Assembly: GCA_009760885.1 (NCBI GenBank)
Contig: CM019707.1
Location: forward strand, 33,712,645 to 33,776,644
Origin: Achatina immaculata
Taxonomy: Eukaryota; Mollusca; Gastropoda; Stylommatophora; Achatinidae
Reading direction: 5' to 3'
Length of the DNA: 64,000 bases
Below, in pieces: positions 55,885-64,000 of this stretch. Within the stretch, counting starts at the first letter, position 1. Every line of letters starts with the position of its first letter. Made by a program: the position numbers and the translations under genes. Under the pieces are notes generated by a model. It did not search any database, was not told where the DNA came from, and worked only from the letters and a program-made list of their open reading frames with translations.

Positions 55885-57060
55885 TAAATAGATATCTGGA
55901 GATACTATCATGGCAGCAACAGCTGCATCAAGAGGAGCGATAGCACTGGTGAGCTCATGGAGAGGTGGAGATAGCACAGTAAGGTCACTGCGTGATTATT
56001 ACTGCGTTAGCACATGTGGAGCTTCTGTAAACGAGGAGGAGAGTTCCGGGAATGAACAAGTTCATAGATACATGGATTCATTTGTGGAGAGATAACGGTG
56101 TAGATTCGCAGCATTTGGCTGCAGCATTCATAAGTGCAGTGGCACACTTGGAAATGTATAATGTGCATTGTGGGTGGAAGAGGCCAGGATAGCCAAGGCC
56201 CGATTATCTGGTTCTTTAGTTATGTTAGTTAAGAGTTATTGCCTTATATTTATATTATACTTGTTAATATTTATGATATGTGTTGTATGTTCTATGAAAT
56301 GTAGTGTACCTGTGACTACCAGACATCAAAGATTTCGAGGAGTGACGTGTTGTGAACTCTGACGTATGTTTGGACAGGTATTTGCGAAGACTCGTGTATG
56401 CAGGTGTTTCAGGGCGTCTCGGGTCGTTGATGAAGATATTTGGGGGAGTGGGGAGGGAGGCGGGCATAAGAGTTGCAGAAGGAGGGGTGGTGGGTGCGTG
56501 ACAGCGCAACAGAATGAGGAAGGGGAAGGGGAAGAAGGGACGTTTGAGGATGTCGGTTAGGTAGAAGGAAAGAACTGAGAGAACACAAAAGTGTAGGCAA
56601 AAAAGAATTTTATGTAAATAAGTCTTTTTGTTAGAGAACAAGACTTAAATGGAACACAGGAAAGTCTCAGCAGTGGATTTTGTGAAGAAAATTCTATTTA
56701 TTCATGCTTTACTCGCAGTTCAGTTTGACGTACGTGATCACGCTTCTTAGCTTTGTCCTATCTGTGTGTTTCTAATCAAACGTTTATTTTCTCATGGCGC
56801 CTAGACAGTCGGGTCATATGTTTTTCTCTCTGTCTTCCACTCTTTGTTTCCCTTGAGTTTTCCAGTGACTGTAAGTTTATTTAATCGTTTGCTTTCTTAA
56901 CAATCCATTCCGGCTAAATTTTGGTTTCTAAAATTCTACAGCTTCCATGAGAGACTCGGTCTTCATTTGATGTTATTATTGTTGCTGTTGGTATTGTTGT
57001 TGTAGTTGTTTTCTCTTGCATATTTCTGCAGACCGGCATGTCTGGTGTTTTCATTTTGTT
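55885..57060. other. Possible old dispersed repeat; no gene
   Basis: 55890-56230 and 58940-59340 share the loose order GGAGAT...CTGCAGCATT/CATC...GTGGAGAG...GCCAAGG, perhaps two copies of an old element. 56231-57060 shows nothing recognisable. Confidence 0.3.
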
Positions 57061-57064
57061 ATTT

Positions 57065-58615
57065 TGTAATGAAGCCTACCGGACGGTCTTTTTTCTACCT
57101 GCCTGACCACATGAGGCTTTCTTCTACTTGTCTGCCTACCTGAGGGCTGTCTTCTACCTGCCTGCCTACCTGAAGGCTGTCCTCTACCTGCCTGCCTACC
57201 AGAGGGCTGTCTTCTACCTGCCTGCCTACCTGAGGTCTTTCTTCTACCTGTCTGCCTACCTGAGGGCTGTCTTCTACCTGTCTGCCTATATGAGGGCTTT
57301 CTTCTACCTGTCTGCCTACCTGAGGGCTTTCTTCTACATGTCTGCCTACCTGAGGGATTTCTTCTACCTGTCTGCCTACCTGAGGGCTGTCTTCTACCTG
57401 CCTGCCTACCTGAGGTCTTTCTTCTACCTGTCTGCCTACCTGAAGGCTGTCCTACACCTGTCTGCCTACCTGAAGGCTGTCCTATACCTGTCTGCCTACC
57501 TGAAGGCTGTCTTCTACCTGTCTGCCTACCTGAAGGCTGTCTTCTACCTGCCTGCCTACCTGAGGTCTTTCTTCTACCTGTCTGCCTAACTGAAGGCTGT
57601 CCTACACCTGTCTGCCTACCTGAAGGCTGTCCTATACCTGTCTGCCTACCTGAAGGCTGTCTTCTACCTGTCTGCCTACCTGAAGGCTTTCTTCTACCTG
57701 TCTGCCTACCTGAAGGCTGTCCTACACCTGTCTGCCTACCTGAAGGCTGTCCTATACCTGTCTGCCTACCTGAAGGCTGTCTTCTACCTGTCTGCCTACC
57801 TGAAGGCTGTCTTCTACCTGCCTGCCTACCTGAGGTCTTTCTTCTACCTGTCTGCCTAACTGAAGGCTGTCCTACACCTGTCTGCCTACCTGAAGGCTGT
57901 CCTATACCTGTCTGCCTACCTGAAGGCTGTCTTCTACCTGTCTGCCTACCTGAAGGCTGTCTTCTACCTGTCTGCCTACCTGAAGGCTGTCCTATACCTG
58001 TCTGCCTACCTGAAGGCTGTCTTCTACCTGTCTGCCTACCTGAAGGCTGTCTTCTACCTGTCTGCCTACCTGAAGGCTGTCTTCTACCTGTCTGCCTACC
58101 TGAGGGCTTTCTTCTACCTGTCTGCCTACCTGAGGGCTTTCTTCTACCTGTCTGCCTACCTGAAAGCTTTCTTCTACCTGTCTGCCTACATGAGGGCTTT
58201 CTTCTACCTGCCTGCCTACCTGAAGGGTGTCTTCTACCTGCCTGCCTACATGAGGGCTTTCTTCTACCTGCCTGCCTACATGAGGGCTTTCTTCTATCTG
58301 CCTGCCTATCTGAGGGCTTTCTTCTACCTGCCTGCCTACCTGAGGGCTTTCTTCTACCTGCCTGACTACATGAGGGCTGTCTTCTACCTGCCTGCCTATC
58401 TGAAGGCTTTCTTCTACCTGCCTGCCTACATGAGGGCCTTCTTCTACCTGCCTGTCTACATGAGGGCTTTCTTCTACCTGCCTGCCTATCTGAGGACTTT
58501 CTTCTACCTGCCTGCCTATCTGAGGACTTTATTCTACCTGCCTGCGTACCTGAGGGCTGTCTTCTACCTGCCTGCCTACATGAGGGCTTTCTTCTACCTG
58601 CCTGCCTATGTACAC
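57065..58615. repeat. Large minisatellite, 30 bp period, about 51 copies
   Basis: Units read TTCTACCTGCCTGCCTACCT then GAGGGCTGTC, with TCTG, AAGG and CTTT variants in ordered blocks. Reads open for 524 codons on the minus strand as a 10-residue Arg/Gln/Gly-rich repeat. No splice or coding context supports a protein. Confidence 0.97.
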
Positions 58616-58619
58616 GAGG

Positions 58620-59765
58620 ACGCAAGGCTAAGAGCAGGGCAAGCGCGTGAGCATGGCGTAATGGCCCACGTAGTAACGTTGAGACATATACATGTATAAT
58701 AGGAAGGTTGTTGGCACGCAGACAGAGAAAAAATGTTTGGAGTTTTATGGCTGTTTGAGTTCGTTTGTCTTATGTATCGTGAAATACTCAACGCCTGCCA
58801 ACTCACACTGATTATATTGTGTTATGAAAATCATATGTGATGTGGATTAACTCTTTCACTTAGTATGAGGAAATTCTATCAGATTCATGGCTGATCGTCA
58901 CAAGTTGGATGGGCACATATCTAGTCCATCAAGGCCTACGTTCGCATGGCTGGTAGGTCTGTATATGTCGAGATGACATTCTGGAGATACATAACCTGGC
59001 TGCAGCATCTGCACGCAATGAAGCGATTAGCATATGAAAATTATGAAATGAGGAGATGGAGCGATTATTCCAGTGCATTAGCACACCAGATTTGTGTAAT
59101 ATTATTCCAGTGCATTAGCAAACCAGGAGATCAGGACATATACGTGGAGAGGGGCGTGGCAACCGCCCTGTAATTGCAAGTGTAGCAGCACATCGCGATC
59201 CAGGAAGATGAATGCCTCATAGATCAGCAGTCGGCAAGGCTAGAATAAGTGCGATGGCAATAATTGATAAGTATGTGTGACTTAGCTTATGGGGAGAGGG
59301 GCCAAGGCAGTCTGGGCCAGCATCAAGCACATATAGGTTTAGTTTTATCTCTACAGGGTTATTATGTTACATTGATGATATATGTCTTGCTGTAATATGT
59401 TGCATTGATGATACATACATTTATGTCATGCTTGTTATCATGGTGATATATGTGGATGTCCTGTGTGTGTCATGTCTGTGGTGGCGTCACGTGATATATG
59501 TAGAGAGTTAATAAAATTGATGTAATTTGGTATCGGACTTGGCAATATGTATGTCATGTTCCTGTGAAGTATGGATGTACATGTATGTGATTTGATGCTT
59601 CTGGCATACAGTATCCTGGGAGGGGAATCCTGGGTCGTAGTGTTGGGTTTAGGAATGGCCACCCCAGTACGGTAGTACATCGGCCATGGATCTGTGGGTT
59701 TCAGATGAGCTTTGGTCCTGCCCCTCCCTTAATTATCCCCGCTAAGTGGACTTAGCAACCAGCTA
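58620..59765. other. No recognisable gene
   Basis: Moderately AT-rich. 58940-59340 may be the partner of 55890-56230. Confidence 0.45.
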
Positions 59766-59873
59766 AGTTTACACCTACCTGAGGGCCTTCTGCCTGCCTG
59801 CCTGGCTGACGGTTTTCTTATACCTGCCTGCCTACCTGAGGACTTTCGTCTACCTGCCCGCCTACCTCATTAA
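59766..59873. repeat. Outlying copies of the 30 bp minisatellite
   Basis: Three to four diverged units (CTACCTGAGGGCCTTCTGCC, CCTGCCTGCCTACCTGAGGA) lie 1.15 kb beyond the main array. Confidence 0.9.
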
Positions 59874-59954
59874 ATGAGGTATGTCAGGATAGCCATCATC
59901 ATCACCATACTGAAAGACAAACTAATATATGTCTCATGTCTATCTGAACCTTTA

Positions 59955-60290
59955 GATACCCAAGACAAATGTGGCTTCCCCACACATGTTTGTGGTTTTC
60001 AACAAATGCTTACCTTTCGCCTTTAAAAAAAAATCTGTTCTTGCCCAGGTGAACATCCTCTGTTGTTCAGCATCCTCTCTTTTGTTCTTCTCCACGTTAC
60101 CTCTGGTCCACCTTTACTCCTGTTCCCCTGAGGTGTTCATCTCAGTGCTGTTTTTGGTAGTGGGTCACCAGTCATCAGGAGCACATGCCCCCAATCATCG
60201 TCAACATCTTTCTGTCATAATCGAAATCAGCGGCTTCATCTGCTTTACTGCCGGCAAAGTGTTATTTCATATAGTATTTGGCCAAAATAT
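59955..60290 (-). mobile_element. LINE family D, copy D4 (decayed 3' end)
   Basis: Reverse complement resembles copy D1 along its whole length (MKPLISIMTE..., EEDVHLGKN-like end), with several frame shifts. 60291-60640 shows nothing recognisable. Confidence 0.7.
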
Positions 60291-60639
60291 GAATCTAAAT
60301 CGTACGTTTAGCCTGGAAGAAATTCAGTTTTATATACTAATTGCTGGCAACAGCTTCGTCACGACGTACGCCATTATACTAGCTCAGTCCCCTCACCCCC
60401 CAAAAAGCGTCAGTCTTCAAAGTCTCCCAGAGAAAAGGTCTCCGCTATGGCCTATATGATTATCTCACATAGATCAAATACAACCGATACATCACTGTCT
60501 TTTGGACAACATAACATGTTAGCGCAGTAATAACAGTTATAAATGGTTGTCACATGAAAACAATCATCTGTACCTGCAGCGTTTCTTGGTCCCGACCCCG
60601 TGTCTTTCCAGGCCTTTGTTTGTTCTACCGAACAGCCCA

Positions 60640-61590
60640 TCAGCTGCTGTCTGTCACTCTCCTAGTAGACACATTAGATGCTGTCTGTCACTCTCCTAGC
60701 AGACACATCAGCTGCTGTCTGTCACTCTCCTAGCAGGCACATCAGCTCCTGTCTGTCACTCTCCTAGCAGGCACATTAGCTCCTGTCTGTCACTCTCCTA
60801 GCAGGCACATCAGCTGCTATCTGTCACTCTCCTAGCAAACACATCAGCTGCTATCTGTCACTCTCCTAGCAGACACATCAGCTGCTATCTGTCACTCTCC
60901 TAGCAGACACATCAGCTGCTGTCTGTCACTCTCCTAGCAGGCACATCAGCTGCTGTCTGTCACTCTCCTAGCAGGCACATCAGCTGCTGTCTGTCACTCT
61001 CCTAGCAGACACATCAGCTGCTATATGTCACTCTCCTAGCAGACACATCAGCTGCTGTCACTCTCACAGCAGACACATCCGCTGGTATTAGTCACTCTCA
61101 CAGCAAACAAATCCGCTGGTATTAGTCACTCTCACAGCAAACAAATCCGCTGGTATTAGTCACTCTCACAGCAAACAAATCAGCTGGTATTAGTCACTCT
61201 CACAGCAGACAAATCAGCTGGTATCAGTCACTCTCACAGCAAACACATCAACTGGTATCAGTCACTCTCACAGCAAACACATCAGCTGGTATTAGTCACT
61301 CTCACAGCAAACACATCAGCTGGTATTAGTCACTCTCCAAGCAGACACATCCACTGCTATCAGTCACTCTCCCAGCAGACACATCCACTGCTATCAGTCA
61401 CTCTCCAAGCAGACACATCCACTGCTATCAGTCACTCTCTCAGCAGACACATCCATTGCTATCAGTCACTCCCCCAGCAGACACATCCACTGCTGTTAGT
61501 CACTCTCCCAGCAGACACATCAGCTGGTATCAGTCACTCTCACAGCAGGCACATCAGCTGGTATCAATCACTCTCCAAGCAGGCACATCA
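60640..61590. repeat. Minisatellite, ~34 bp period, about 28 copies
   Basis: Units contain CAGACACATCAGCTGCTGTC and TGTCACTCTCCTAGC. The left, middle (GGTATTAGTC) and right thirds use different unit variants. Confidence 0.96.
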
Positions 61591-61594
61591 ACAA

Positions 61595-62810
61595 CACAAC
61601 AATTGATATCTTTATTTTATTTGCATAAAAATCACGTCAACTCAGCAGTAACATGCTCTTGTGTTTCATGCAGTGCATTTTTATATACACAATGCTGCTA
61701 TTTAAAAAATACTGTAAGATTTATAAGAAAAGCATATTACATTTATATTAATAATAAAGTCAAGCGCCGACTTACGGTTATTTGTAGAGGCCCTGTCGGA
61801 CTGTTAATGTTTTGTATTCATTTTGTGATTAATTTAGAAATGTTTGCTGTTCTACATACATAATAAATTCAAGACAAGAGAAGGAGATGAACAAGCATGC
61901 TCTATCAGTATTTAGTGAGTGAGAAATGTATGCATGTGAATCTGTGAATGCATGTGAATCTGTGTATGTACATAAATTTTTGTGCACCAATGAAAAGTTA
62001 TAAGATTCTTTATATGTGATGTGGTGATATTAATATTTTCTGATGAATTCCACAGTCACTATGCTAATTTGTATGATGTTGGTATTTTAAAGTCTTGGTA
62101 AACATGTCTATTCATCTTGTAACATGTTATAGTATTGAACTCTACTTAATGTCTGTCCTTCCCTTATAACGATCGAAAAATGCCCAAATCGACTTTCGGC
62201 GTGACCCCTAGTCAAAAAATGCCACCGCAAGTCGGCACATGACTGTACATAAATCAGATCATAATATCAAACAATATAACACAATAAGAAGGATTTTGAG
62301 GATGCTATTTCTATATGTGAACATAAATGAGATAAATGTATCCATGAAAAAAATAATAGCGTAAAACAAAGTAAATGGTTATACGTGCATTCGATAAACG
62401 TTCATGCAGACAAAGATTTCATTATATGGCATCCAATAAATCACTAAACACAGAGGCTAAAATGTTGTGACCTGTAGCGCAAAATAACTCAGAACAAAAG
62501 TAGCCTGGACTTCTGCGTGTTGTCTTGCCAGAATAAAAGGGACATGTGTTTCTTTCTAAATATAAATGTCTTTGTGACCTGAACTTAACATTATATAAGT
62601 AGTCTGATGAGGTAAAATTATGATATCTGTCAGGTCGACGTCTAATGAAGTATTCTTGCTATTTAAAAAAAAATGATATGGAAGTTTTTAGAGCTAAGAT
62701 TTATTGTCAGCCCGTGGGTACAATAACCCGTGAATTTATGTTTTCATTTTCACCCGCCCCGACTGTCCGGTACTAGTGTACCCAAGTTACTTATAACATC
62801 CCATTTCATC
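61595..62810. other. No recognisable feature
   Basis: AT-rich sequence without conserved motifs. Confidence 0.5.
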
Positions 62811-62814
62811 TTCA

Positions 62815-63200
62815 CCTGTAGTTGCATGTAAAGCGTAATCCTATATGTCTCACCGTGCAGGCAGATATGCTTTTTCAGAAGCATTTTTTCATCAACACAG
62901 GTGCACCCAGGACCCATTTTTACAGCAGGGTCGAAGGAAGGCTGACCGCGATAAGAACTGTACCCATGGCCATCAGTACGTTGAATTTATTTTTCGACCG
63001 TTCCCAGCTGGATACTTACACAAGAGCACTTTATATGGCTAAAATATGTCACATTACAGCAATGGAGGGATTAACAGTTCCAGAGAAGCAAAATTCAAGA
63101 TTCCATCCTACCTCATGAGAGAGTGCTAGGATCTTGGAAACAGGCTCCTGTGCCAGTTCAGCAATACAGCCGGGCAGTTGGTGCAGTAATCAACGTTCTC
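62815..63200 (+). other. Unidentified coding-like stretch
   Basis: A plus-strand frame at 62845-63042 ends THGHQYVEFIFRPFPAGYLH and stops; following sequence reads NSREAKFKIPSYLMRE and LLCQFSNTAGQLVQ in other frames. It looks like a decayed coding repeat rather than a host exon, but I do not recognise the family. Confidence 0.25.
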
Positions 63201-63264
63201 CATGTAGGTGGACTGTCCAAAGAAACTGAGAAGACTTCTTTATAGCTTTACGTCAGTACACTCT

Positions 63265-63505
63265 GAAAGCCATAAGTAGGTTATAAAGACCACCAGTAGG
63301 TTATAAAAGCCACCAGTGGGTTATAAAAGCTACTAGTGAGGTACAAAAGCCATGAGTGGGTTATAAAAGCCAAAGCTACCAGTGGGTTATAAAAGCCACA
63401 GCTACCAGTGGTTTATAAAAGCCACAGCTACCAGTGGGTTAAAAATTCACAGCTACCAGTGGGTTATAAATTCACAGCTACCAGTGGGTTATAAAAGCCA
63501 CTGAT
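63265..63505. repeat. Minisatellite, ~21-24 bp period
   Basis: Nine or ten copies of GGTTATAAAAGCCACCAGTG with GCTACCAGT variants. Confidence 0.92.
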
Positions 63506-64000
63506 CGTGATCAGCGATGGCTTGTCAGGTTTGCTACAGGGAATACTGAAAGAACCTTTCCTTATTAGGAAGAAGCTGTGCCTTCTTTCAGCTGTGTCTG
63601 AGACCAAAAGCCACGAATGCACAACTGATCACTTATAGAACACAATGTTGTAAGACTAGATCTTGAGAGACAACACAGACAAAGCACTTTGAGACAACGA
63701 AAAATAACAAGAGAACTGCCTAGGACTCTAACCACAGACTCTGGTAGGATGAGCAACCACCCAGCCATGAGAGAACAGCGCATTAATAAACTGTGCCATC
63801 TTGCACCTCCCAAGAGGGTGTTTTAATACTGAAGCCACGGGTTCCTGTCCCGTTGAAAACTGTGACACCCGGAAAGGAAATGAAGTCATGACATAGAAAT
63901 CCCACTGCTTAGATTCAGTCTCCCAGAGGTTACCAAATTTTTGGGAGACAAACATGGTCTGCTACAAATATACAGTACATACTAGACAACAGTAACAACA
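63506..64000. other. No recognisable feature
   Basis: No repeats, splice-flanked cysteine patterns or LINE motifs seen up to the window edge. Confidence 0.5.

Noticed and set aside
57051..58625. 524-residue Arg-rich protein
   Set aside because: A 30-bp minisatellite translated; no splice context, start context or domain.

Overview
The window is nuclear DNA of an invertebrate animal, most likely a mollusc and plausibly a gastropod. This is inferred from secreted chitin-binding type-2 (CBM14/peritrophin-like) exons separated by long introns, several endonuclease-type LINE families, a tRNA-derived SINE, a Ty3/gypsy LTR element, a U2-snRNA-like sequence and very many minisatellites. No operons, bacterial genes or true CRISPR arrays are present. 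The species cannot be named from sequence alone.

The one substantial host gene lies on the minus strand. It starts with a signal-peptide exon at 35429-35572 and runs leftward to at least 3835, where it leaves the window. I resolve 15 coding exons: 35429-35572, 31952-32072, 30579-30809, 28832-28915, 26971-27078, 24004-24101, 22911-23019, 16879-17094, 15365-15465, 10745-10871, 10473-10579, 8515-8632, 7588-7788, 5498-5686 and 3835-4023. Splice phases match at every junction, giving an open frame of about 714 codons. It encodes a secreted protein with ten cysteine-rich chitin-binding modules. After two canonical six-cysteine modules (A), a second type with an extra cysteine-rich lead-in (B) alternates with A: A-A-B-A-B-A-B-A-B-B. 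The last B exon is a fresh tandem duplication. One intron appears to use a GC-AG splice pair.

Introns and flanks are filled by mobile and satellite DNA. 1-3.4 kb: minisatellites and a LINE copy with a nested insertion. 3.47-6.79 kb: two copies of a ~1.66-kb unit carrying exon, SINE and LINE. 11.1-14.4 kb: an internally deleted gypsy-type element with two LTRs. 17.2-22.6 kb: a long LINE and nested repeats. 25.1-27.0 kb: a LINE RNase H fragment and a degenerate satellite. 30.2 kb: a U2-like snRNA sequence. 37-54 kb: many LINE copies, including one with a 5' inversion (43.55-44.79 kb) and one nearly complete (48.96-52.1 kb). 55.3 kb: a possible signal-peptide exon of another minus-strand gene. 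57.1-58.6 kb and 60.6-61.6 kb: large minisatellites.

LINE copies are grouped here by their 3' coding ends and tails: A ends in (ATG)n, B in (AATG)n, C in (TTGA)n, D in a (GAT)n or (GA)n tail; G is a short separate family. E and F denote single fragments. These letters are local labels, not database names. No plus-strand host gene is supported.
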